A DNA stretch of 60,000 nucleotides from contig OU612071.1 in NCBI GenBank assembly GCA_914767715.1, positions 2,730,001 through 2,790,000 of the forward strand, given 5' to 3'. The position numbers and the translations under genes are program-made. The notes below the pieces were generated by a model. That model worked only from the letters and a program-made list of their open reading frames with translations, was not told where the DNA came from and searched no databases. This DNA comes from Membranipora membranacea. Lineage: Eukaryota > Bryozoa > Gymnolaemata > Cheilostomatida > Membraniporidae. This document shows, in pieces, positions 1 to 11,400 of this stretch (the first letter of the stretch is position 1; each line of letters starts with the position of its first letter).

Positions 1-1405
1 TATGCCTGATGTATGCTAACGATTGCACAATATGCCAGAGACATTAGCCTTTGATATACTCTCTTTGTCTAAACAAAGCCCCATCTATAACAAGCGTTTA
101 ATTCAATCAATGTATGAGGCACAATAATCCTTTGTCCCAAATGCCACAAGTACAATTATAATCCACTACAGTTTGCCTAATACTGTTAATACCAAAGATT
201 ATAAATTGTTAACACTACATTTTACAAAATATTCTGATTATAAAATAAATTATTGATTGCTGATTCGAATCCAGTAATTTAGCAGAAAATCTCATCATTC
301 AACATCAAATGTGGAAATGAGTATTGGGCAAAATTGGTTTTGTTTGGATTCCCATCTAATTTCAATGTTTAAAATCTAAACAAGATTTTTTATTCATGTG
401 AAGTTAATTTGTAATTTCCATGTATATATAGGTTAGCTCACCTTTGTCAAACAACAGATTGTCGGGGAAAGTGCATGAGTTTTATACTATTCAATTGACT
501 TGCTCCACAACCAGTAGAGCCTCCCTGAGCCAAGCATAGCAAGCCAGTGAAACCATGACGTGAATGGTTATTAATATTATTATAATCTCATATGACACAT
601 GCCTCCACAATATACTGACTCTGTCGGTCCGAAAAGATGTTCCTTGTACTTTTGTGATGGCTCATTTAGTCAAACGACAATGCATCTTTAAATTTAGAAA
701 TTGTGGCTAAAATAGATTATATTTTAGTTGCTTCGATTATTTATAAATGCAAAAAGCATGCTAAGAAGTTGGTGGTATACGCTAAGAGTGTCAGTTGCTA
801 AGCACGCATGTATTGGAGGTCATGGGTTTGCTTAGTCCCCTGGGCTTGACAATAGGCAGGCATGGGTCACTCTTTGATTATAAATTTTTGCAAGAAACTG
901 ATCTATGAATACTGAATCGCAATCTATCTATTATGATAAAGGGAAGGTTACCAAAATATGTGCACGTCTTGGTACTGAGCATAGGGATTCATAAGTTATA
1001 ATTGAGATAGGAGCTGGACAATGTTTAACACAGCATAATTTATTATTCTAGCAATTTCAATTGTAAGCAGAGGCTGTACACACAGCATTCTTCTCATATA
1101 GGGTTATCATGTGCTGCTTTTCATAATTATGTGTAATTATGTGGCTAATTAAAATTGTTTTAAAAACAGGTGCTTGAGCTATTGTTTGGTGACAAGATTA
1201 AGTGGACATAATCTCATGATTGTGTTGGTTTGCGTTGTCGCAATGTCTCTCTGTTTAGTCCTACAATCAAATGATTTGCTATGTAGTGCTCTCATATTTA
1301 CAGGTAGGCATACTAGTAGTGATTGCTGGCATTAGGCTTACAAAACAATGGCTAATAATTTAGACCTACGCAATATAATTTTGAATATGATCATATGCTA
1401 AGACC
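1..1405. other. Gene-free AT-rich stretch
   Basis: I see no supportable exon, RNA gene or element boundary here. All reading frames are short and broken. The sequence is AT-rich and similar in texture to the interspersed repeats further right, but I could not align it to any of them by eye. Confidence 0.5.
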
Positions 1406-1413
1406 CCTGTAAC

Positions 1414-1815
1414 TAGTGCTGTCACGATACATTCATATCGGGAATACCTAATCGATGACACCTCATTATCGGATTTAATAAGGTGACAGCTGAAGTTGAT
1501 TGCACAGCCGTAAATTCATTGTCACGGTTACTATGGTTGATATATGGTTATTACGATTCCTCTTTTCATTCACACAATACCTTATCACACTTCAATTCAC
1601 TCACTAACTAATCTCAAAGATTATAACTATATATCGATACCTAAAATCGAAAAGGAGATCGGTAAGGAAACCGATAAGGAGAAATGGAAAATCGAAATTG
1701 GGACAAGGGTTGGTTGAAAGCGAAGGTGTGAAATCGAAAATTTGAAATCGGGAAGATCGATGCCACAATCAGAATCGAGGCAGTCCTAGCCAAATACAAA
1801 ATTGTGACAGCGCTA
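1414..1815. mobile_element. Non-autonomous hAT-type miniature transposon (402 bp)
   Basis: The element is bounded by a perfect 8-bp direct repeat, CCTGTAAC, at 1406-1413 and 1816-1823. Its ends are imperfect inverted repeats: left TAGTGCTGTCACGAT, right (reverse complement) TAGCGCTGTCACAAT. An 8-bp target duplication and a terminal pattern close to the hAT consensus (C/T-A-G-N-G near the end) are what is known for hAT transposons. The interior is rich in short ATCG / CGAT motifs and has no transposase-like frame, so it would have been mobilised in trans. The open frame on the minus strand at 1880-1641 crosses the right boundary and is not a gene. Confidence 0.78.
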
Positions 1816-1823
1816 CCTGTAAC

Positions 1824-3480
1824 TCCTTGCTCTCTGTATGGCATCACAGCCCTCAACACAGTGAGCAATAATATCCTCATGACAGGTAGGTACCATAGTA
1901 AATACCTTTCATACTGTGATTTTATTTATCTGGATACCCAACTAAACATATTGACTTCAAGCTGTTGATGGCATATGGCCAAGGAGCTATTGGTGACTGC
2001 ATTTGGGAATATTCTAGCTCAAATTAAGCTGCAAAATGAAATCCCTGTCATGCCTTTTCTGGTGTTAACCTGATCATAATCGAATAGTAACTAGAAAGTA
2101 TTTTATATCTGATATAATATGCCTCTATAATATCAATACTACTACTATTAGGGCTTCTTTGAGGGAAGGATTTAAGATTTGAAACGTGACAATTATTTTT
2201 GCTCAAATCAGAAGCACTGCCCGATCTACTCTTAAACATTTTGCTTGAAAGACAGTAATTTATTTTTGAAACAACCCTGATAAACTTCACTAATTTTTAA
2301 TTGACATTGTTTCCTCGATTAATCCTTGTTTGAAATGTGATAGTGTCAGGCCTTCTTGTGTATTTCGTAGGATAAAAATATTTTATAATTGTTTGATGGG
2401 TATCCCTGGCTCAAACTTTGTTCGTATCACTGGTTAAGGTGGGTTGATTCAAGTACCAGTAGATGAATTATGCAACCTCATTTAATCCAACCGCTCAAAA
2501 ACTATTACCCAGTCCAGCAAAAATCAAAAGCAGTAGTATTGAATTTGGATCGGAAATTGTAAATCAAATATCTATCGCTATCTAATCTATAATTATCTCG
2601 CAAGTATAAGGGTTAATGGAGAGTTTTTTAACAACATTCACACAATTGATTGTTCTGCTTGGTGGTTGGAGTTTGAAATAATACCTGTATACAGGAAGAA
2701 CTTGTATGCTGATTTCTAATGTTTGGAGATGTTCAGTTTTTGATCCAGGATTCTTCTTCTGTAAAGAATTCTCTATGTTTAGCCGGATACAAGGACGGGA
2801 TATGAAAAAATTTTGGCAAAATGGGATAACTTCTAGTTCATAATGAGAACAAAATTGTATGACAATGAGAAGATAACTCTACAGCAACTTGAAGCCAAAA
2901 GACTTTTAATGAACTAAGAAGTATATTCTTTCATAAAATTATTATGGCGATAGGTAGCACAAAATAAATGAAACAAGCAAAAACACACCGATAAATGTGA
3001 TAACGCAGAAAATTACGGAATGCAGATGAGCTAGATGTGATATGTTCATCAATACACAGAGCCTTACTTCAACGGCAGAGAATTTTACAGATTATTTTTA
3101 GCTGAAGTCCTGTGTGCTGTGCAGTGGTATACGTGCTTCAGTTCATGTTACATAGAGGTACGATTTTCATTTAATCATCTTAAAGACTTTGTTTGAGGCT
3201 GCTCTTTTATATCACATCTTATTCTCCATATTTGATTCTATCATGTGAGCGATTTTCAGCTTTAGAATCCAGATATTGAGGAAGTTATGGCCTCTCAAAC
3301 TTCCAGGGTGATTGCCTTCAATCGGCATTGGGATTAAGCGGATGTTTCCCCTGGGGTACGTCACAACCATAGACATGTCTTTTATCTATGGTCATACTTA
3401 TTATGAGTTATTAGTTAATACACTAATAATCACACAGATAAGATGATGATCATAATTGAGACCTGGGTGGGAATCGAAAC
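1824..3480. other. Repeat-derived, no gene seen
   Basis: No coding exon is supported. About 2915-3200 is a copy of a segment that recurs at about 16010-16200 and 27145-27370 (recognisable by the run from an ATTCTTTCATAAAATTATT-like string through a GTGCAGTGGTATACGT-like string). It is therefore part of the same amplified repeat unit that fills 9-28 kb. The rest is AT-rich sequence in which I recognise nothing. Confidence 0.45.
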
Positions 3481-3489
3481 CGGGTCCCC

Positions 3490-4935
3490 ATACCTAGTAC
3501 AAAGTTCAGGGTTACACAGAGTCACCTAATTTTAAAAAAATGACGCCACACACATTCCCCAATCACGAAATGTCTCAAAAGACTGCAAAGTGGGCGCATT
3601 GAAAAGTGAACGGAACCACAGGTCAACACGATGCCATTATAATTGAGAGTAAACAATCTGCCAGCTGAATGAAAGGAATGCCATATTCACTTCCATAACA
3701 AAGAAACATGAAACTGATGAAATTTTGAAACACGCATTTCAAATATATAAATATACACTTCTTACAAGAAGGCAAGTGGTCATGGTTGAATAATTATATA
3801 TATATATGTTTAGGTTTTGAAGATTACCTGGCCTTACATCAGCAGCCTTGTAACTTGTAACATGTAGCAGGAGTTATAGTGACATGTAACAGGACAAATA
3901 ATGATTAATTTGAGATATTTCTCTATAATTGATCGGTAGGCATCATCAGACTAAAGTTATTTATATTTTTGTATGCTTTACAAAATAGATCAGTGTAGAA
4001 ATATAGCATATATAATATCAAATTAAAAAGAACGGTATATACATATAAAGTCTTCTTCTGTTATCCAGATGTTGCAGGTCGCTATGACTACCAAGGTCTT
4101 CGAGCAGTCCATTTTTAATCTAGGTAGGCAAGCCCACAACATGTATTTTTTCTGGACTCAGTAACACAACTCTACGAATGAATTAAAAGCAATAACATTA
4201 TTTTTACATTAATTTTATATCACACTATTTGCCGAGCCATTATTGTTTATTAAATAGAATTGCAAAGTGTTCTGCATTCAAAAGCTGTTGAGCTTCGAGC
4301 ACTTTTTTGAAAGAAACAATCTTTAATAATTTGCATTTGAACAAGAAGTTTGCACTGGGCAGTTCCATCACTATTACTTAAGTTTTTCTCAAAAGTAAGC
4401 CCTCAAACAGAATTTTAGACATAATTTTTGCTGAAGTCCTGTGTGTTGTGCAGTGGTATATGTACTTTAGTTTATGTTACATAGATGTACAGTTTTTATT
4501 TAATCATCTTAATATGGGATTTAAGATTCAATCTTAATCTAAAATCGAATCACATTAGCATCTTAATTTCTCAGTCTCTATGACAGATGGTAGTGCCGGG
4601 TATTACCTGTCATATCTAAGAGGCTTTTCCTTTGCAAATGAAACAAGTCATCATGTAAAAAAATATATGCATTGTAATCTACTTCTAATCATAGATTTTT
4701 TCCTTGGATATAATTCCTTTAGTTTTACTCATCAGTATCAAGCATGAGTTTTTCTTTTTGCTAGTTTACAGACTTTTTCTTCTCCAATGTTAGCAATATT
4801 CCAGAAAAGAAGCTTTATGTGATTCAGTGCAATGTTCAGTGTGACACATTATGATAATTTGAAAAAGTGGTGCCGCACACATACCCAAATCGCACAATAT
4901 CTCAAAGATCAATATTAGAGGAGATTGAGACGCTT
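3490..4935 (+). repeat. Fragments of the amplified exon-bearing repeat unit
   Basis: Three pieces of the repeat family found throughout 9-28 kb are present. About 3490-3720 matches the segment around 20080-20290 and 28000-28210. About 3900-4200 matches, on the minus strand, the third exon region of the small-ORF family (a frame reading V-T-E-S-R-K then C-C-G-L-A-Y). About 4420-4935 matches the 500-bp segment that contains the FFFSNVSNIPEKK exon. In this last copy the exon frame is interrupted by a TGA after Q-C-D-T-L, so it cannot encode the full module seen intact at 16514-16650. The CACTG element at 4996 is inserted just past this stretch. Confidence 0.6.
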
Positions 4936-5013
4936 TGTTTCAAATATCTTGATATCCACTCTAACAAGAAGGCAAGTGGTCGTGGTTGTATATAGCACTG
5001 CGTTTTATACCCA

Positions 5014-5050
5014 AGAATTGTCTGACAATTCTGTACAATTCTAGAATTGT
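5014..5050. promoter_or_regulatory. Subterminal palindromes of the CACTG element
   Basis: Two palindromes lie next to each other 18 bp inside the left terminus: a 9+1+9 palindrome (AGAATTGTC-T-GACAATTCT, 5014-5032) and a perfect 16-bp palindrome (ACAATTCTAGAATTGT, 5035-5050). Both are built from the half-site AGAATTGTC. The mirrored array lies at about 9318-9354 in the right arm. Clustered subterminal repeats are known transposase binding sites in CACTA elements; that role here is inferred. Confidence 0.5.
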
Positions 5051-5787
5051 CAGAAACTGACCTATATATCATTACCCAACCAGCAACCATTATTGTGTAA
5101 TTAACCCTGCCTGCTAAATAAATTACTTTCATCATTGATATTGTATAGTCATAGTATAAGCCTTTACAGTTCTAGTCAATATCATACAATTGGATTGACA
5201 TTGTATTCAATGAGTTTGTATTTAGATGACCAGGCAAGATATGCTGTAATGAATAGATATTGCTGTGCAAGGTAGCATCAAAATCTATATTGCGGGAGGC
5301 CCAGGTTCAAATCCCTGCCGGGGCAAATCTTTTCGTTTCATCATGATGGAAAATGAAAGCATTCCATTCGGATTGTTGGTTCACAATTTTTGTAAGCACA
5401 GAAAACTCTTAGTAATGAGTATGATGACCCGACAAAATACTTATTTTCAACTCTTCTGTGTTGTACCATACCCTACGTTATATTTTGTGCAATCTGTTAA
5501 TATTGGCAGCAACTGCATAAATAGAATACATCAGCTAAACTATGCTAGCAGATTTATCAGAATACTTTGCTACTAATAAAAATGTACAAAATCGCTCACC
5601 AGATGGGCAAGGAATTACTTTGTATCAACTGTCCTACATGCCTAAGTGGAGAGAAGTGATATGTGATGAGGCCATATTTTCCACAGAACCACTGACCACT
5701 GAAAATATGCTGACTGATGCTAAAAAAAACTCAAACTTGGTGTCACAGCAAGTATTGGCATAGTCTAAACTACGCTCATTGTGATTA

Positions 5788-6087
5788 TTGAGAGTGAATG
5801 GCTCACAGATATTTCTATTTGTTGGCCAAAGATGCTCTGAGCATGGAGTTAGCTCTGAATGTTATGGTATGTGGGCGGAGGGAGGCAAAGGTAAATCAAC
5901 TATCGTAAGCCTGGTATATATTCATTACCTGTCTACAAAGCTCTTGATGTTATACTATATCATTCTCAGCCATCTCAGTTATATGGTGTACAGGAAACAA
6001 TTTTGGCATAGTTCTCTCTCACTCTTGGATGGTAGTTCCCTAGTAGGTGTTGGCACTAGTACAGATAGTATTAAAATGATAGACTAG
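5788..6087 (+). other. Repeat-encoded open frame (99 codons), left arm
   Basis: The open frame contains the segments CYGMWAEGGKGKSTIVS, YIHYLSTK and SLLDGSSLVGVGTSTDS. The same frame stays open in the right arm (8563-8261, minus) and in the third copy (38056-38394), with amino-acid differences but no stops. The frame has no good ATG at its beginning, so it would have to be an exon or be translated from an internal start. GKGKST resembles a short P-loop-like string, but I see no other NTPase motif and do not assign that function. It could be a relic of the coding region of the parental transposon, or simply a long chance frame in a repeated sequence. Confidence 0.3.
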
Positions 6088-7325
6088 TGGCAACACCGTT
6101 TAATGTAATAAATTTTAATCTGTCAGCTTGAGTACCGCAAGCAGGGAGGTTGGCCAATAACAGGCATAATTATATAACTACCTTGATATCCTTGTTGTCA
6201 AAATTTTTAATTGTCCAATTAAGTATAATTAACACTGTTTGTTAATCCTTCACAAATATTCCATTGCACTTGTAGCAAGTCATCATGACACACTTGTGGA
6301 ATCAGAGAGACAGGAGTCATTGTAAGCTGACCTAACTTCCTGACTTTTGCTGCTAATAATGAATTTCGCGAATATTCATTTTTATAATGATGGTTGTTTG
6401 GGTGTAAGTGCAATCATGACCATTCTTTGACGGAAGAGTGTGGGGGCGAGAAGTTGTAACATTTTATGCAAAATACTAGATAATTGTCCAAATTCCATTT
6501 ATATATTTTTATCAAATTATTTCACCAAGCTCTGCTTCAAAGCTCATCATTGTACAGAGTTATTATGCCAAGAATGAGATTGCCTCGCAAAAAAACCTTA
6601 AATTCTCTGGCGCCCTTATTCTCCAGTATTTACAAAAAGGTTTCATTGATTTTCCGCGCTTCTTGGTCAACTTCAAGAGTTGAGCCAGCATTATATGATA
6701 TTCTGTGTGTTTATCCACAGGGTTGTCCACTTTTAAATCTACTGGTACCTTATAAGTTCTTTGAAGGTCGCCTATGAATGTCAGTGTAAACAAAATTAAC
6801 ATTCTTACTGGCTTATCTTGATGATGATTTCATGGGTAAATAACTTGGATACCAACAATACATCCAATTATGCTTGGCTAAGATGTTGATGTCAAGTGAA
6901 AGGTAAACAATTGGCAAATAGACATTGTGAGAATCTTGTGCAAATTCAATAATAAGCTAATCTCATTGAAAATGATCAGACAGACAGATCAAACTGTACA
7001 CTGTGGCCATTAGTTGCATGCATCAAAGAGTTTGGTATGTTAAAGGTTCTATCAACCTGAAATTCCAATCATTCAACAAATCCAGATTAGGGGCTTGCAG
7101 GGCCATTACAGCTGTTAAATTTTAAAGTGATAAATTATTGCCTGGACAGCCTCTTGGCAGATAATCTTTCAAAGCTCTCTGATTATTATTATCAGCTGCA
7201 TTGATAAATTTAGAATTTACAGTGACCACCAGACATTCTGTACAAACCAGTTCTATTGTGTCATTGAATGATAGGCCTGTTTGATTTACTCATGCTCCTC
7301 TCTACTCATATACCATAAAATTCAA

Positions 7326-9372
7326 TTAATGGCTACAATGTACAGTTTAATCTGCCTGATCATTTTCAATGAGATTAGCTTATTGAATTTGAACAAGATT
7401 CTCACAGTGCCATTTGCCAATCGTTTACCTTTCAATTGACATCAACATCTTAGCCAAGCATAATTGGGTGTATTGATGGTATCCAAGTTATTTACCCATG
7501 AAGTCATAATCAAGATAAGCCAGTCAGAATGTTCATTTTGTTTACACTGGCATTCATAGGCAACCTTCACTGAACTTATAAGGTACCAGTAGATTCAAAA
7601 ATGGACAACCCTGTGGGTAAAGACACAGATTATCATATAATGCTGGCTCAACTCTTGAAGTTGACCAAGAAGCGCGGAAAATCAATGAAACCTTTTTGCA
7701 AATACTGGAGAATAAGGGCGCCAGAGAATTTAAGGGTTTTTTTTGCGAGGCAATCTCATTCTTGACATAATAACTCTGTACAATGATGAGCTTTGAAGCA
7801 GAGTTTGGTGAAATAATTTGATAAAAATATACAAATTTAATTTGGACAATTATCTAGCTCTTTGCATAAAATGTTACAACTTCCCGCCCCTCACTCTTCT
7901 GACAAAGAATGCTCATGATTGCAATTACACCCAAACAACCATCATTATAAAAATGAATATTCGTGAAATTCAAAACTCACCGCATTGATTATCAGCAGCA
8001 AAAGACAGGAAGTTAGGTCAGCTTACAATGACTCCTGTCTCTCTGATTCCACAAGTGTGTCATGATTACTTGCTACATGTGCAATGGAGTGTGTATGAAG
8101 GATTAACAAACAGTGTTAATTGTACTTAATTGTACAATTAAAAATTTTGACAACAAAGATATCAAGGTAATTATGTAATTATGCCTGTTATTGGCTAACC
8201 TCCCTGCTTGTGGCACTCAAGCTGACAGATTAAAATTTATTACTTTAAACGGTGTTGCCACTAGTCTAACATTTTAATACTATCTGTACTAGTGCCAACA
8301 CCTACTAGGGAACTGCCATCCAAGAGTGAGAAAGAAATATGCCAAAATTGCTTCCTGTACACCATATAACTAAGATGGCTGGGAATGATATAGTATAACA
8401 TCAAGAGCTCCTTTGTAGACAGGTAATGAATATATACCCGGCTTACGATAGTTGATTTACCTTTGCCTCCCTCAGCCCACATACCATAACATTCAGAGCT
8501 AACTCCATGCTCAGAGCATCTTTGGCTAACAAATAGAAATAGCTGAAAGCCATTCACTCTCAATAATCACAAGGAGCGTAGTTTAGACTATGCCAATAAT
8601 CAGTACTCATACTACTTGCTGTGACACCAAGTTTGAGTTTTTTAAGCATCAGTCAGCATGTTTTCAGTAGTCAGTGGTTCTGTGGATAATATGGCCTCAT
8701 TCACATATCACTTCTCTCCACTTAGGCATGAAGGACAGTTGATACAAAGTAATTCCTCGCTTATCTTGGGAGCTTTTATTGTACATTTATATTAGTAGCA
8801 AAGTTTTCTGATAATCCTGCTAGCATAGTTTAGCTGATGTATTCTATTTATGCAGTTGCTGCCAATGTTAAAAGGTTGCACAAAATATAACGTAGGGTAT
8901 GGTACAACACAGAAGAGTTGAACGTAAGTATTTTGTCGGGTCATCATACTCATTACTCAGAGTTTTCTGTGCTTACAAAAATTGTGAGCCAACAATCCGA
9001 ATGGAATGCTTTCATTTTCCATCATGATGAAACGAAAAGATTTGCCCCGGCAGGGATTTGAACCTGGGCCTCCCGCAATATAGATTTTGATGCTACCTTG
9101 CACAGCAATATCTATTCATTACAGCATATCTTGCCTGGTCATCTAAATACAAACTCATTGAATACAATGTCAATCCAATTGTATGATATTGACTAGAACT
9201 GTAAAGGCTTATACTATGACTATACAATAGCAATAATGAAAGTAATTTATTTAGCAGGCAGGGTTAATTACACAATAATGGTTGCTGGTTGGGTAATGAT
9301 AAATAGGTCAGTTTCTGACAATTCTAGAATTGTACAGAATTGTCAGACAATTCTTGGGTATGAAACGCAGTG
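7326..9372 (-). repeat. Right arm of the 4996-9372 foldback element
   Basis: This is the reverse complement of the left arm, from about CAATTAATGGCTAC to the CAGTG terminus. Relative to the left arm it carries indels that break one of the shared frames: the counterpart of the 5542-5763 frame contains early stops. The 99-codon frame (8563-8261) stays open. Confidence 0.75.
8261..8563 (-). other. Repeat-encoded open frame (100 codons), right arm
   Basis: This is the inverted counterpart of the 5788-6087 frame, open from a TTG-initiated frame to TAG, with conserved CYGMWAEGGKGKSTIVS and LLDGSSLVGVGTSTDS segments. Relative to the left arm it has one extra codon (STKELL against STKLL). Its survival in an arm whose neighbouring frame is broken is the only hint of constraint. 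No function is assigned. Confidence 0.3.
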
Positions 9373-9560
9373 TAGGTTAAGTATTTAAAGATTATTTGGT
9401 CTCACATCAGCGGGCAAATGTATTTATATTTTCATATGCTTTACAAAATAGATCGATGTAGCATTTATTAAGAAAACAAATATGATATTAAATTGAAAAA
9501 GTATAGCATGTACATAAATACAGTCTTGTTTATTTACACCATATTTGCATGTAGCTATGG

Positions 9561-10259
9561 CTACCATGGCCTTTGAGCAGTACCTTTTGAATTAAAGTAG
9601 GCAAGGCCACAACGTGTAGTTTTTCTTCTGTACTCAGTGAAGAAATTCTAAGAATAAATAAAAAGCAATGGCATTATTTTTACAGTAATTTGATACCACA
9701 CTATTTACCAGGGCTTTATTGTTCATAAGATAGAACCACAAAGTGTGTTGCATCCAAAAGCTGTTTAGCTTCAACTGATTTTTTGAAACAAACAATCTTT
9801 AATATGCGCATTTGAGCATGATTCCATAATTATTGTCCAAGTTTCCTATAATAACTAAATTGAATTTTTATGACAATTTGCCTTTATGAAATTTGAAAAA
9901 AGTTGAGAATAGTTAATACATGCTGCATTTGTCATTATTTGGCACTAATCATTTCTATAATTTGTTGTACGCCAGGTCTAACACATTCTGTGACCTGTCA
10001 CAATGAGTTGATAAAATTGTCTTACCTCTGAGAAAGGCTCACGCCGTTCAGCCAATTCTTTCAGGATAGAAACAGAAGTTGACTGCTTGTCCCCTGCAGC
10101 TTCGTCTACAGAATCATTCAAAAGAAACAATATTGACAGTATGAAAAGTGCAGGTGATAAACGGTCAGTTAAAATTGAATCGAGAAGTGAGTGATTGTAA
10201 GTATATTACACGCAAATCAAACATCACATGTCAAACTTACCTCGTCCAATTTTTCCCAT
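9561..10259 (-). pseudogene. Decayed copy of the small three-exon ORF family
   Basis: This is the same arrangement as the intact copies at 15627-14905, 17516-18223 and 26754-26029. Exon 1 (10259-10241) reads MGKIGR and ends at a GTAAGT donor. Exon 2 ends at 10026 with the GAG/GTAAG donor and retains the AGDKQSTSV and ELAERREPFSE segments. Exon 3 (9647-9561) is open to TAG. The start of exon 2 has lost the TTTAG acceptor and the DMKTL codons, and the VI before VSIL is deleted, so the spliced frame is broken. The repeat copy on the left is interrupted by the CACTG element whose right end is at 9372. Confidence 0.5.
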
Positions 10260-10593
10260 GTTGTATTTCTCTGATTTTACTGCTCAGTGGTCAAATGAAT
10301 TTTGAATGAGGTGTAAGACTTCTCTCTTCTCATTTTATAGTTTGATCCAGTATGTGTCATCACTTTTCTCAGTCATATGAATATAGATATTTTTTGTCAA
10401 TTTGCAAATCATTTTGTAAATTTTCTTCATGCAGATACAGAAAAAATAACTTTAAAAAGAAGGCAAGTGGAGAAAAAAAAATGCAATAGTAATGAGAAAA
10501 AGTTAATACAAAGAATGGTGATTCGATAGTAGTTGGCAAATGACCAGCAAAGAGAGGAATATGAATCATGAGTGGGAAGATGGTTAAAGTGAC

Positions 10594-10889
10594 AGTCCTA
10601 CTAGGCCATGTCCGGTACGTGTTTTATAAGATCTCAGACAGAAAAGTTATGAGGTCATATGAAATTATTGCACCAAAACTGCTTCGACGTCAAACAATTG
10701 GGATCATAGTGGATCATAGTGATTTATTGCCTCCATCTGACCACTATGAACCACTATGATCCTTGCCAAGATATGTGAAAAAAGTAACATGCGATTTTTC
10801 AGAATTTATATTATATTATGATTCTTATTTGCCCTCTGAACTCACAATATTCGATTTGATGGGGTAAGGTTATCACTATTCTAATAGGA
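10594..10889. mobile_element. Putative MITE with AGTCCTA-type ends and internal hairpin
   Basis: The ends are short inverted repeats: left AGTCCTACTAG and right (reverse complement) AGTCCTATTAG. A rearranged inverted copy with degraded ends lies at about 25626-25926. The interior contains a strong hairpin at about 10698-10760, in which GGATCATAGTGGATCATAGTG pairs almost perfectly with CACTATGAACCACTATGATCC. No clear target duplication was found and no coding capacity is evident. Confidence 0.42.
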
Positions 10890-11039
10890 CTGCCCCTTTA
10901 ACATAATGTTTTTTATACCATGGAGCAAGTATATTCTTTAAAGAATATATTGTGGTGATAAGTGGTTGATTTAGTGGATATATATTAGATGTTCTTAACA
11001 GAGACCACATCCCGAAACAGCGAAATATTTGTTGCCTTA

Positions 11040-11400
11040 AACAACTGCTGCCACAGCTGGGCTTTGCCCAGCAAAGCCACCAGTCAAAAATTTGAATAGA
11101 GAGTTGTTGCAACAAAAAATCAAGCCAGTGGTTTTGAATGGAGTTATACGAGCTCTCAAAATGTCGGGAGTAGCTTCTTCCACAGCCATCCATCAAAGGG
11201 ACCTGATTGGTCCACAACAACATTTGGCATCACTAATGGTGGATTGCTGATCAAGAAGATACTCCCTACATTTTGATAGCTCATATAACTCCATTCAAAG
11301 CTACTGGCTAGATGTTTTGATCCCACAACTCTCTATTTTAATTTTCTACTGGTGGCTATGCTGGACAAAGCCCAGCTGTGTCAGAAGTGGTTTAAGGGCT
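11040..11400. repeat. Foldback repeat (copy 1)
   Basis: Two arms of about 130-140 bp, roughly 11047-11175 and 11245-11392, are inverted relative to each other. The outer ends read CAGCTGGGCTTTGCCCAGC and the inner ends read TCTTCCACAGCCATCCA-like. The same foldback occurs at 25126-25455, with the arms better preserved there. Just outside lies a perfect 20-bp palindrome (TATATTCTTT / AAAGAATATA, about 10929-10948) that recurs near other unit boundaries. No protein is encoded. Confidence 0.6.

Larger units (their letters stand above)
4996..7012 (+). repeat. Left arm of the 4996-9372 foldback element
   Basis: This arm runs from the CACTG terminus to about the GTGGCCATTAGTTG string and pairs with the reverse complement of 7326-9372. 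Features shared by both arms include a palindromic subterminal array, a B-box-like GGTTCAAATCC at about 5303, an open frame of about 99 codons (5788-6087) and, on the opposite strand, another conserved frame at 6802-6563. Confidence 0.75.
4996..9372. mobile_element. CACTG-ended giant foldback transposon (4.4 kb)
   Basis: The element starts CACTGCGTTTTATACCC and ends with the near-exact reverse complement (GGGTATGAAACGCAGTG). It is flanked by TAG at 4993-4995 and TAG at 9373-9375, consistent with a 3-bp target duplication. CACT[A/G] ends with a 2-3 bp duplication are characteristic of the CACTA/EnSpm superfamily; Chapaev also has CACTG ends but makes 4-bp duplications. Nearly the whole element is two inverted arms of about 2.0 kb (4996-7012 and 7326-9372) around a roughly 310-bp loop. 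The arms differ by scattered substitutions and small indels. No transposase is evident. A rearranged relative occurs at 33345-40826. Confidence 0.78.

Noticed and set aside
5265-5340. tRNA-like B box (GGTTCAAATCC) in the CACTG element arms, mirrored at about 9050
   Set aside because: No A box at the right distance and the T stem has two mismatches. It is not enough for a tRNA or SINE call.
5542-5763. 73-codon frame in the left arm of the foldback element (MLADLSEYFATNKN...)
   Set aside because: Its counterpart in the right arm is broken by early stops and shifts, so there is no sign of constraint.
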